Positions 23,905-32,135 of a stretch of 43,470 nucleotides of DNA are shown one piece after another. A program made the position numbers and the translations under genes. Below the pieces are notes generated by a model. That model saw only the letters and a program-made list of their open reading frames with translations, was not told the DNA's origin and did no database searches. Within the stretch, counting starts at the first letter, position 1; every line of letters starts with the position of its first letter. Origin of the DNA: Frankia sp. AgB32 (GTDB taxonomy: Bacteria > Actinomycetota > Actinomycetes > Frankiales > Frankiaceae); assembly GCF_023243045.1 (NCBI RefSeq), contig NZ_JALKFX010000044.1, positions 1 to 43,470 of the forward strand, read 5' to 3'.

Positions 23905-26900
23905 GTGACGTCGGGGGACGATACGGGTGTACCCGCACGCCGGGTGTTCGTCAGCTACACCCAGGACGACGTGGGCTGGGCGCGCTGGATCGCCTGGCAG
24001 CTGGCCGCCGAGGGCTGGCAGGTCGACCTGCAGGACTGGCATTCCGTGCCGGGCACGAACTTCGTCGCCTGGATGGACGCCTGCCTCGCCGCCGCCGACC
24101 ACGTCCTGCTGCTGCTCTCCCCGGCCTACCTGCGCTCCACCTGGGCCGCCAGCGAATGGCAGGCCCGCTACGCGCCGCGTCGGCGCACGCTCGTCCCGGT
24201 GCGGGTGAAGCTGTGCGAACCGGTCGGACTGCTCGGGCCGCTGGTCCGCGTCGACCTGTACGACCAGGACGAGGACGGCGCCGCCCAGGCCCTGCTGCGC
24301 GGCCTGCGCGGCGCCCGCGACGGCCACCTCGTCCCCACCGACCAGCCCCCGTTCCCACGGGCGACACCGGCCTCGTCGCCGCCGGCTTTCCCCGGCCTGG
24401 ACGCGGAGACGTTCACCGGCTGGGTCCGCGACGCCTGCCGCGACCGGTGGCCGGGCGCCGCCGTGCGCCTGATGCCGCCGGCCCACGCCGGCGAGCCGCG
24501 CTACCTGGAGGTCAGCGGCGAACTCGACGGGGAACGCGCCGTCTGGCCGGTCGGCCTGTGCCCCGGGCGGGTGGACGCGGACCTCGTCGAGGCGTTCCGC
24601 ACCGGCGTCCACGCCCGCTACGACGCCCGCGGCCAGTACGTCGACTCCTACCTCGTGCACGGCGCCGGGCTGGGCGTGCCGGAGCTGCGCCGCCGCGCCC
24701 ACCGCGGCGGGATCCGGCTGCGCGGCCTCGCCGAGTTCGAGGGCCGCTGGGATCCCCACGGCTACGTCCTGCGCCAGGTGAGCCGGCTGGGCTCGGACGG
24801 GCGCTACCCGCCGTCGCTGTACGTCCCGCAGCGCTACGTCCTGCTCGACGATCCTGGCGAGCAGGCGCCGACCGACGACGCGTTCACGGCGATGCTCGAC
24901 TGGCTGGACACCGAGTCGGCGCGGTTCCTGCTGGTCCTGGGCGACTTCGGCCACGGCAAGAGCTTCCTGCTGCGCGAACTGGCCCGCCGGCTGCCCGAGG
25001 AGCTGCCCCGCCTGGTGCCGATGCTGGTGGAACTGCGGGCCCTGGAGAAGAGCCACGACGTCGCGGACCTGCTCGCCCTGCACCTGTCGAAGGTCCGCGA
25101 GCCGGAGCCGCGGGTGCCGGCGGTGCTGCGCATGCTGGACCGCGGGCGGGTCGTGCTGCTCTTCGACGGCTTCGACGAACTCGCCCAGCGGGTCACCTTC
25201 GACCGGGCCGCCGAGCACCTGCGGATGATCCTCGACGCGGTGTCGGGCAGCGCCAAGATCGTGCTGACCAGCCGCGCCCAGCACTTCGCCTCCGACGACC
25301 AGTGGCGCACCGCGTTCGGCGAGCGGGTGCGCCAGCTCGCCGGCAGCCGCCAGATCCGCCTCCTCGACTTCGACGCCAGCCAGATCCGTGACTACCTCGT
25401 CCGCCTGTTCGCCCTCGCCGAGCCCGACCGGGCCGCCGCCGAGCGCCGGGCGGACGAGCGGCTGCGCCTCATCCACGACCTGCGCGACCTCGTCGACCTG
25501 TCCACCAACCCGCGGATGCTGTCGTTCATCGCCGAGCTGCCCGAGGCCGACCTGCGCGCCGCCCGCGCCGCCGACGGCACGCTGAGCTCGGCGGACCTGT
25601 ACGCGACGCTGGTCGGCCGGTGGCTGCGTTTCGAGGCCGACCGGCGCCGGGTCACCCCCGGCTCCCACCAGAGCCTTGATGAGGCGCAGCTGCGCACCGC
25701 CGTGGACGCCCTGGCCATGGCCCTGTGGGAGAGCGACACCGATGCTGTTGACCAGAGCGAACTGACCGAGACGGTGCGCACCACGCTGACCGACCTCAGC
25801 GAACGGCGGATGAGCGTCGCGGAAGCGGCGTTCGCGGTCGGCTCCAGCAGTCTGCTGCGCCGCGGCGACGACGACCGCTTCGCCTTCACCCACCGCTCGA
25901 TCATGGAGTACCTGGTCGCCGCCACCATCGCCGCGCACTTCTCCGAGGGCCGCACCGACACATCGACACCACTACATGATCGTCCACTGACCGAGCTGAT
26001 GATCGATTTCCTGGTCGGCCTGGCGGACCCGGAACAGTTGCGATCCTGGGCCCGCGACGCGCTGCGCCACCACGACGAGGCCATCGTCGAGGGGGAGGAA
26101 GACGGTGACGACTGGGAGATGCCCCTTCCCCGGCTGTTGCGCGGATCCGTCCAGGCGGCGCGGGACAACGCCCTCGCGCTTGGCCACCGCCTCGGTTTCC
26201 CGCTGGGCGCCGTCCACCTCGAAGGCCAGGACCTGCGCGGGCGGGACCTGTCCGGCGACGACCTGCGCTACGCCGACCTGCGCGGGGTGAACCTCGCCGG
26301 CCAGCGACTGCACGGCATCGACCTCACCGGCGCCGACCTGCGCGGCGCCGACCTGCGCGACGCCTGGCTCGTCCGCCCGGTGCTCACCGGCGCGCGCCTC
26401 GCCGACAGCCGGTGGGACCGCGCCGTGCTCCTCGAACCCGTCCTCGACGACGACCAGCGCGACGCACCCGAACTCGCCACGGCCATCCTCGGCGGCCGCG
26501 ACGAGCCACGGGCGGAGGTGCGGGGCTGGGCCGACCTCGACGGCGACCCGGTTCTCGCCTTCTCCGCCGACGAGACGATGCTCGCCGTCGCGGCCGGCGC
26601 CACCGTCGCGCTGTTCGACGTGCCGAGGCTGGACCCCCGGGGCGAGGTGCGCCACGAGGTCGCCGTCCGCGCGCTGGCCTTCACCGGCGCCGACCAGCTG
26701 GCCGTGGTCGGCGTGGACGACGAGGCGGTCGTGCGCGAGCTGCGTACCGGCCAGGTCGTGCACCGCTGGCCGATCGGCGCGGGCGCCGCGGTCAGCGCCA
26801 CCTTCGCCGCGGACGGGGCCTGCCTGGCCGTGGCCACGCGGGGCGAGGTGACGGTGTACGAGGTGGCCGCGGGTCGCCCGCGCGTGGTCTGGACGCCGCC

Positions 26901-28662
26901 TTTCCGCGCGGCGGGCCCACCTGTGTTCTCCCCACGCGGCGACCTGCTCGCCATCCGCGATCACCATGGCCAGCTGTGGATACATCACGGCACGAGCGGA
27001 CAGCTGATCAGCTGTGTCTCCTCGAACGCCGACCCGCGGGACCGGTGGGCGTTCCTGCCCGAGGGCAGCCTCGTCTCGATCAGCCCGGAGCGTTCCTTGC
27101 GAGTGTGGAGCGTCGCGACCGGTCAGCAGATGGCCCAGACATACCTGCCGCCCGACGGGGTGCTCGGGGTCCCGACGAGCTGGCGGTTCAACCCGGCGGA
27201 CACGTTCCGGGGGTTGATCGTTCACAAAGTGGAGAGCGCGCTCCGGCAGCTACAGGCCGAGCAGTCCGCAGCGAGGTACGCGATCTCGCCCCACGGTCGC
27301 TGGTTCGCGACCGCTGTGCGCCACGGCTGGATCCGGCTGGAGACCATGCCCGGCGGGCAGGAGGTCCTGCGGGCGGCGGACCGGGCCAGCCAGCGCTTCA
27401 CCGTGGACGGGGCGGCGGTGGTGACCGTGCGGAACACCGCCACGCGGTGCTTCGTCGACGTACGGCTCGTGCGCACCGGCCACCAGGTCTCCGTCCTGCC
27501 TGGCCGCGACCTGCCCACCGCCACCCTGGCCGACCCGCTATCACCCGCGGTGGCGCTGGCCGTGTCGGCGGACGGGCTGCTGGCCGTGCGGGACCTTCCC
27601 GGCCGCGGCGGTCCGGGCGCGGTCACCGTCCTGCGGGTGCTGCCGCGTGGCTGGCCGGAGCTGCCGGTGCACGGGCATCCGCTGGACATGGACCTGGACA
27701 GTGCCCTGAACGTCGAGATGCCGGGCGGCGTCACCGCGGCGGCGTTCTCCCCGGACGGGCGGACGCTGGTGCTCGGCGGCGCCCGCGGTGAGATCAGCGT
27801 CGTCGATCTGGCGTCGCGGCGCCGTCAGATCCCCACGGGCATGGCCGGTGCGGATGACGACGTCCACAGCGGAGTGCGCGCCCTCGCCTTCGCGCCGGGC
27901 GGCGCGGCCGTCACCGGTATCGAGGGGACCAGCCTGAGCACCTGGCTGCTGAGCACCGGGCGCCTGCTGGTCGAGTGGCAGCTCGCGTTCGACGCGACGA
28001 TCGCGTCCTACTCCCCGACGGGACACCTGCTCGCCGTGGCGGGGCGCGGCATCAGCCTGCTGCGTCTCGGAGCCGGTGCGCCCGGTGCGCCCGAGGCACT
28101 CGAGGCCCCCGATGAGCTGGAGATCACGGCGGTCGTGTTCGCGCCGCACGAGCGGCTGCTCGCGGCCGCCGGCCGGGAACAAGGCCGGCATCGGCTGTGG
28201 CTGTGGGACGTCCTCACGGGCCGCCGGGCCGCTGGCCTGGAGGTGTCGGCGCCCGTGTGCGATCTTGCCTTCTCACCGGGCGGGGGAGAGGTACTGGCTG
28301 CCGCCTGCGTCGATGGAACCCAGCGCTACTTTGACGTGGACTCGCTGGTGCCGGCGGCCACGGTGGTGCCCTTCGACGACGGCGGCCACGCGGTGCTGCT
28401 GCCCGACGGTTCCCATCGGATCGTCGGCGATCCGGGCGGCGCCGTGCGGTGGACGGCGCGGGGCCGGGAGTTCACCCTCCACGAACTCAACCTGCTGCTC
28501 GCGCCGGGCCGCCGGCTGGGAGCCGGTGACAGGATCCCGGCCCTGGCGGCCTTTCCCGCTCCCGAACCCGACGCGAGTTCCTGGGCTCACCCGCCCGGCC
28601 GTACGGACGACGAGCCCGACGCGGGCTCCTGGCTTCGCCTGCTCGGCCGTCGCCGTCGATGA
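23905..28662 (+). CDS. TIR-NACHT-pentapeptide-WD40-like NLR protein
   Basis: A 1585-residue multidomain protein. Residues 12-105 are a TIR domain (RRVFVSYTQDD, DLQDWHSVPGTNFVAWM, LLLSPAYLRSTWAASEW); E84 sits where TIR NAD-hydrolases have their catalytic glutamate. Residues 165-315 form an unassigned module ending in SLYVPQRYVLL. A NACHT-type STAND ATPase follows: Walker A GDFGHGKS (346-353), Walker B VVLLFDGFDE (416-425), TSR (455-457) and the helical part with FTHRSIMEYLVA. Residues 772-846 are pentapeptide repeats (DLRGRDLSGDDLRYADLRG). From about 860 to 1530 lie degenerate WD40-like repeats (SLRVWSVATG, WLWDVLTGRR). This is the plan of bacterial NLR-like immune proteins: a sensor C terminus, an oligomerising NACHT and a TIR effector that could deplete NAD. 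Phage defence is inferred. The GTG start has no clear ribosome site. Confidence 0.88.
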   Translation: MTSGDDTGVPARRVFVSYTQDDVGWARWIAWQLAAEGWQVDLQDWHSVPGTNFVAWMDACLAAADHVLLLLSPAYLRSTWAASEWQARYAPRRRTLVPVRVKLCEPVGLLGPLVRVDLYDQDEDGAAQALLRGLRGARDGHLVPTDQPPFPRATPASSPPAFPGLDAETFTGWVRDACRDRWPGAAVRLMPPAHAGEPRYLEVSGELDGERAVWPVGLCPGRVDADLVEAFRTGVHARYDARGQYVDSYLVHGAGLGVPELRRRAHRGGIRLRGLAEFEGRWDPHGYVLRQVSRLGSDGRYPPSLYVPQRYVLLDDPGEQAPTDDAFTAMLDWLDTESARFLLVLGDFGHGKSFLLRELARRLPEELPRLVPMLVELRALEKSHDVADLLALHLSKVREPEPRVPAVLRMLDRGRVVLLFDGFDELAQRVTFDRAAEHLRMILDAVSGSAKIVLTSRAQHFASDDQWRTAFGERVRQLAGSRQIRLLDFDASQIRDYLVRLFALAEPDRAAAERRADERLRLIHDLRDLVDLSTNPRMLSFIAELPEADLRAARAADGTLSSADLYATLVGRWLRFEADRRRVTPGSHQSLDEAQLRTAVDALAMALWESDTDAVDQSELTETVRTTLTDLSERRMSVAEAAFAVGSSSLLRRGDDDRFAFTHRSIMEYLVAATIAAHFSEGRTDTSTPLHDRPLTELMIDFLVGLADPEQLRSWARDALRHHDEAIVEGEEDGDDWEMPLPRLLRGSVQAARDNALALGHRLGFPLGAVHLEGQDLRGRDLSGDDLRYADLRGVNLAGQRLHGIDLTGADLRGADLRDAWLVRPVLTGARLADSRWDRAVLLEPVLDDDQRDAPELATAILGGRDEPRAEVRGWADLDGDPVLAFSADETMLAVAAGATVALFDVPRLDPRGEVRHEVAVRALAFTGADQLAVVGVDDEAVVRELRTGQVVHRWPIGAGAAVSATFAADGACLAVATRGEVTVYEVAAGRPRVVWTPPFRAAGPPVFSPRGDLLAIRDHHGQLWIHHGTSGQLISCVSSNADPRDRWAFLPEGSLVSISPERSLRVWSVATGQQMAQTYLPPDGVLGVPTSWRFNPADTFRGLIVHKVESALRQLQAEQSAARYAISPHGRWFATAVRHGWIRLETMPGGQEVLRAADRASQRFTVDGAAVVTVRNTATRCFVDVRLVRTGHQVSVLPGRDLPTATLADPLSPAVALAVSADGLLAVRDLPGRGGPGAVTVLRVLPRGWPELPVHGHPLDMDLDSALNVEMPGGVTAAAFSPDGRTLVLGGARGEISVVDLASRRRQIPTGMAGADDDVHSGVRALAFAPGGAAVTGIEGTSLSTWLLSTGRLLVEWQLAFDATIASYSPTGHLLAVAGRGISLLRLGAGAPGAPEALEAPDELEITAVVFAPHERLLAAAGREQGRHRLWLWDVLTGRRAAGLEVSAPVCDLAFSPGGGEVLAAACVDGTQRYFDVDSLVPAATVVPFDDGGHAVLLPDGSHRIVGDPGGAVRWTARGREFTLHELNLLLAPGRRLGAGDRIPALAAFPAPEPDASSWAHPPGRTDDEPDAGSWLRLLGRRRR

Positions 28663-28687
28663 GCGGCGCTGGCGGCACGCCCGGCTG

Positions 28688-28777
28688 TCAGGACCAGGCC
28701 GGGCAGGACAGGGCCCGTCAGGACAGGGCCCGTCAGGACAGGGCCCGTCAGGACAGGGCCCGTCAGGACCGTGCCCG
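28688..28777. repeat. 15-base tandem repeat, six units
   Basis: Six adjacent copies of tcaggacagggcccg; the three units 28718-28762 are identical, and the units before and after differ by a few bases. It starts 26 bases after the stop of the TIR-NACHT gene, in a stretch (28663-28969) with no convincing gene. The period is a multiple of three, so it reads through in both strands as QDRAR or PDGPC repeats. No start or family motif supports coding. Confidence 0.85.
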
Positions 28778-28969
28778 TGTTCTGCACGGCGGTGGGCCGG
28801 CCGTGCAGCCCGTGTTCGGCCAGCGTGCGCCCGTGGGCGCGGGGCCGGGCGGGCGGGGGCCGCGAGCCCGCCGCGCATCGCGGGCTGGCGGGCGGGGGCG
28901 AGGCGGGTGTGGGCGGCGCGGACGACGGCGGTGGGAGCACCCTCGACGCTCGACGGTGCGGGGGCCACG

Positions 28970-29212
28970 TCAGGAACCCCCCGTCGCGGCGTGGGTCGCC
29001 CCGCTGCCGCTCCACACCGTCGACCCGGCGGGACTCCACGTCCCCGGGCTGGCGGCGTCCGAGGTACCGGTGGAACCGGTGGTCGTCGTGGCCGCCGGGG
29101 CGGTGTGTTCCTGGGCCGGCATGCCGAAGCCGATCATGCCGGCGGCCGCGATGGCGGCCAGTCCGGCCGTGACGGGACCGACCCGCCGTGGTCCCTGCTC
29201 TCGTGTGGCCAC
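28970..29212 (-). CDS. Small secreted or membrane-anchored protein, unknown function
   Basis: An 80-residue protein read from a GTG at 29212, with GGGAGG six bases upstream. The N terminus has a basic stretch (ATREQGPRRVG), then a hydrophobic segment (PVTAGLAAIAAAGMIGFGM) and an Ala/Thr/Ser/Gly-rich tail (APAATTTTGSTGTSDAASPG). This resembles a signal peptide followed by a short flexible secreted chain. No family is recognised. The good ribosome site and signal-like start support it as real. It could also be a membrane-anchored peptide. Confidence 0.5.
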   Translation of the reverse strand: MATREQGPRRVGPVTAGLAAIAAAGMIGFGMPAQEHTAPAATTTTGSTGTSDAASPGTWSPAGSTVWSGSGATHAATGGS

Positions 29213-29347
29213 CGGCAACCTCCCACCGTCGGCGCCCCGGAACGGAGCGGATGATGACCGCAGTGGGAGCCGCGGCTGTGGGGTGGCTGTGAGCTGGCGT
29301 TGCGTCGGCCAGGTACAGCGCGCCGCGGGCCGGCGGCCGGGCGGGGG

Positions 29348-29767
29348 TCAGGCCCAGAAGGTCGGCGCCGCGGCGTCGATCTCGCGGGCGGACTGTTCGT
29401 AGCCGGCGGCCACGGGCGCCAGCACGTCGGTGCCCAGCCGGCGGATGACCTCGGCGTTGAGCCGGGCCCGGGCGGCCACGACCAGGGCGAAGGCCGCCGG
29501 GTCACCGTCGTGGCCGTAGGCGTCGAGCAGCAGCCGCAGCCGCCGGGGCCGATCGTCGACGTCGGTGAGACCGGCGCCCGCCACCGCGCCCGGGGTCAGC
29601 AGCGGCACCCAGGTCAGCGCGGTGAACGCCAGGTCGAGCTCGCGCGAGGACGGGCCGGCGGCCGGGGTCCACGGCCCGGTTCCCCGGCGCACCGTGTCAC
29701 CCACCCGCACCCCGCCGACGTGACGCCCGCCCGGCAGGGGCAGCTCGGTTTCGAGATCGTCAACCAT
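29348..29767 (-). pseudogene. Aminoglycoside-phosphotransferase-like (APH fold) gene with internal deletion
   Basis: The N terminus (LPGGRHVGGVRVGDTVRR, GTGPWTPA) is the start of a phosphotransferase of the APH-like family. After GPWTPAAGPSSRE the sequence jumps straight to LDLAFTALTWVPLL and DRPRRLRLLLDAYG, which belong after the catalytic and DFD-type metal motifs near the C terminus. About 120-150 residues are missing, including the catalytic HxD and metal-binding residues, while the frame is kept. The remaining 139 residues cannot phosphorylate anything. I infer an in-frame deletion, or a collapsed assembly. Confidence 0.7.
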
Positions 29768-29906
29768 GAGTGAGGTGTAGCCGTGCGGGCCGCCGGCGAC
29801 AACCGGATATCGCGCGGGTGAGGTGGCCGTCGCCGTGCCGCGCGGAATGTCGGACCCCGGTGGCACGCTGGTTCCAGCACCGGGACACCACGGGCGGAGG
29901 ATGCGG

Positions 29907-30384
29907 ATGGGCAGCGGGAACCGGTCGGCCGGCCTCGAGTCGGTGGACTGTGCGGAGACCTTCATCGCGGTGGCCGAGGACTGTCCGGTCGAGGCGGGGA
30001 CGGAGCCACCGCGTCATCCTGAGCGCCCGTCGATCGCCGCCCGGACCTACGAGATGATCGCCGCGCAGCCCTACCGGTTCACGTCGGCGGACGTGCTGTT
30101 CGGCGTGTTCGCCGATCGCACGGGCATCCCGGCGCCGGAGCGGGTCGCCGCCCGCGCCGCCTTCTTCGCGCGCGGCCAGGCGTGCCTGCGAGCCAGCGAT
30201 CTCGGCCGGCGTTACGGCTGGGGGCTGCACGCCGACGCCGCCGGCCGCCTCGCGCTCTACGGCCGGGAGACACCCGAGTACGCCGCGTTCCTCGCCGGTC
30301 GGCCCCCGGCGGGCGCCGAGGGCGCGGGGCCGGTCCAGGTCGTCCGGGCGATGCGGCGCAGCCGCGCGGGCAGACCCGCCGGGC
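29907..30384 (+). CDS. DUF6157-type protein, 3' end disturbed by poly-G
   Basis: The ATG at 29907 has GGAGG six bases upstream. The protein starts NRSAGLESVDCAETFIAVAE and contains PSIAARTYEMIAAQPYRFT, SADVLFGVFADR and ARAAFFARGQACLRASDLGR. It ends in YGWGLHADAAGRLALYG and VQVVRAMRRSRAG. This is the pattern of a short conserved family (DUF6157) of about 140-150 residues, function unknown. The family normally ends soon after the AMRxxRA motif. Here no stop follows; the frame enters a G-run at 30385, so the true 3' end is missing or corrupted. The protein is soluble, with no signal peptide. Confidence 0.65.
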
Positions 30385-30418
30385 GGGGGGGGGGGGGGGC
30401 CCCGCGGGGGGGGGGGGG
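30385..30418. other. Poly-G junction, probable sequence artefact
   Basis: Fifteen G (30385-30399), then CCCCGC and thirteen G (30406-30418). Two convergent genes both lose their 3' ends exactly here: the DUF6157 protein lacks its stop, and the AraC-type regulator lacks its C-terminal half. Such runs are not seen elsewhere except at 41793 and at the window end. The simplest reading is missing sequence bridged by low-quality G calls rather than real biology. Confidence 0.7.
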
Positions 30419-30424
30419 CGCGGG

Positions 30425-30860
30425 GGCCGGCGCCGGGTGTCCCGGCGGGAACGTGGACCACCTCCGGCAGCACGGTGAACAGCGGCGTGGTGACGGCGGG
30501 ATCGTGCCGGTAGGAGGCGCACAGGATCCTGGTCCGCGCCGGTCCGGGCCCGACGTCGAGGCGACCGCCGGCGGCGAGCGCGGCCTTCGACGCGGCGTGG
30601 TCGAACGGCTCCAGCGGGCCCGCCGGATCACCGGCCAGCCCGTGTTCGGACCCGGTGGGCAGGAGGACGACGTCGCCGGGCATGAGCCGCAGCGGGGGTT
30701 GGCCGGGCAGGCGCAGCCAGGCGGTGCCGGCGGTGACGGCGTGGAAGGCCGCCGCGGAGATCTGGAACAGCCGCAACCCCCACGGATCGCCGGCGTGGAC
30801 CGTGGCCGCGACGGTTCCGCGCACCCCGGCGACGCTCAGCACGTCGGCGAGCAGATCCAT
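30425..30860 (-). pseudogene. AraC-family regulator, N-terminal cupin half only
   Basis: From the ATG at 30860 the protein reads MDLLADVLSVAGVRGTVAAT, then the cupin-like sensory part PWGLRLFQISAAAFHAVTAG, LRLMPGDVVLLPTGSEH and ILCASYRHDPAVTTPLF. This is the N-terminal ligand-binding domain of an AraC regulator of the type with a cupin_6 domain. After VVHVPAGTPG the sequence ends in the poly-G junction. The rest of the sensor and the two helix-turn-helix motifs (about 150 residues) are absent. It may be a genuine truncation or an assembly gap. It is divergent from the SDR at 30999, which would be its natural target. Confidence 0.7.
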
Positions 30861-30998
30861 TGTCGAAGCCTACCGATGGGCTCATGATGCACCGAGCCGT
30901 GAGACGAACAGACAAGTTTCTGAGACTTTCTGTCATCGATTGATGCTCTGACGCGCCATACGGTTGCCCCACCGAACATTTCGACCGGAAGGCGACCC

Positions 30999-31718
30999 AT
31001 GAACGTCAAAGGCAGCACCGCCCTGGTGACCGGCGCGAACCGGGGCCTCGGCGCCCGCCTGGTCGACCAGCTCCTCGACGCCGGCGCCAGCAAGGTCTAC
31101 GTCACCGCCCGGGACCCCCGTGACGTCGCCTCGACCGTGAGCGCCGACCCGCGGGTGAGCGTCCTCGCACTGGATGTCACCGACCGGGCGAGCGTGGACG
31201 CCGCGGCCACACTCGCGACCGACGTCACTCTGCTGGTCAACAACGCCGGGGTGCTCGGGTTCGGCAGCGCCCTCGAGGGCGATCTGGACCTTTTCCAGCG
31301 TGACATGGTGACGAACCAGATCGGCCTGCTGCGGGTGAGCCGGGCCTTCGTCCCGATTCTGACGGCAAACGCTCCTGGCGCGATCGTCAACGTGCTGACC
31401 CTGATCGCGCTGGCGCCGGTGGCGGGAATGGCGGGGTACTGCGCGTCGAAGGCCGCGGCGCATTCCGTCACCCAGTCCCTGCGGGCGGAACTGCGCGGCC
31501 GGGACATCGAGGTCGTCGGGGCCTACCCGGGCGGCATCGACACCGACATGCTTGCCGGTGTCGATGCGGAGAAGGCCGCCCCGGAGGTCGTCGCCGCACG
31601 GATCGTCGCCGGTGTCGCCGCCGGACAGACGGTCATCTGGCCCGATGACGCCTCCGCCGGCGCGGGCTCGGTCTACCTCGGCGACCCGACGGGACTCGAA
31701 CGCATGCTCGCGGGCTGA
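30999..31718 (+). CDS. Short-chain dehydrogenase/reductase
   Basis: A 239-residue SDR with TGANRGLG at about residues 11-18, LDVTD, LLVNNAGVLG, a catalytic region and YCASK (Tyr-x-x-x-Lys), then AYPGGIDTDM. The usual catalytic serine position reads VNVLTLIAL rather than a VNVSS motif, so the serine is replaced; activity may be altered, and the point deserves a check. The ATG follows GGAAGG. It is divergent from a truncated AraC regulator. The substrate is unknown. Confidence 0.85.
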   Translation: MNVKGSTALVTGANRGLGARLVDQLLDAGASKVYVTARDPRDVASTVSADPRVSVLALDVTDRASVDAAATLATDVTLLVNNAGVLGFGSALEGDLDLFQRDMVTNQIGLLRVSRAFVPILTANAPGAIVNVLTLIALAPVAGMAGYCASKAAAHSVTQSLRAELRGRDIEVVGAYPGGIDTDMLAGVDAEKAAPEVVAARIVAGVAAGQTVIWPDDASAGAGSVYLGDPTGLERMLAG

Positions 31719-31799
31719 CCGGACGCCGCCCGGTTCACTCCGCGGGTGCCGGCAGCGTCGTCACCCGCAGCGGCCACAGCAGCGTCCGGTGAGGCCGTG

Positions 31800-31882
31800 C
31801 GGCGGTAGACATACCACAGAAGATCGAAGACCAGCAGCGTCGCGACGGCCTGAACACCCAGTGGCAGCCGGGCCAGGGTCCG
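31800..31882 (-). pseudogene. Fragment of a membrane protein (possibly sterol-desaturase-like)
   Basis: In one minus-strand frame the sequence reads LARLPLGVQAVATLLVFDLL followed by WYVYRR. This looks like a transmembrane helix and cytoplasmic edge of a fatty-acid hydroxylase or sterol-desaturase-type protein. It has no start, and nothing conserved is found on either side. It lies directly next to a TetR C-terminal fragment on the other strand, so the region appears to be a join of two gene remnants. Confidence 0.25.
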
Positions 31883-31896
31883 AAACCGTCCTGGCT

Positions 31897-32083
31897 CACC
31901 AGTGCGCCGGCGGCGAGGACGCCGACGGTCTCGGCGAGGCGGCGCGTGATTCCGCAGTGCTTGCCCGTCAGCTGCTCGTGCTTTTCGACGGCGTCAAGGC
32001 GCGCGGCCTGAGTGGCAACTCCGGCCAGCCGGGCAGGGACGCCAGATCAGTGGCTGGAACCCTCCTTGCGACGGCATCCTGAG
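31897..32083 (+). pseudogene. TetR-family regulator, C-terminal fragment
   Basis: The plus-strand frame reads LAHQCAGGEDADGLGEAARD, then VLARQLLVLFDGVKARGL and DARSVAGTLLATAS before a stop at 32083. This matches the final helices of many actinomycete TetR proteins, in which (L)ARQL-LLxDGA is followed by an Ala-rich last helix. No helix-turn-helix is found upstream. It is a remnant. No other gene is seen between 31719 and 32135. Confidence 0.45.
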
Positions 32084-32135
32084 TCGGCGCGGCGGATCTG
32101 TGTTCGCACAGTGGTTCACGCGGCGAGGGGCGGCC

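Noticed and set aside
23842-25938. A 698-codon minus-strand frame opposite the TIR-NACHT gene
   Set aside because: Composition is that of an antisense shadow, and the sense strand has clear TIR and NACHT motifs.
28688-28777. The 15-base repeats as a CRISPR array
   Set aside because: The units are directly adjacent with no spacers and there are no cas genes in the window.
30385-30418. G-runs as a functional G-quadruplex or programmed frameshift site
   Set aside because: Two gene ends are lost at the same place and similar runs sit at the window end, so an artefact explains it better.
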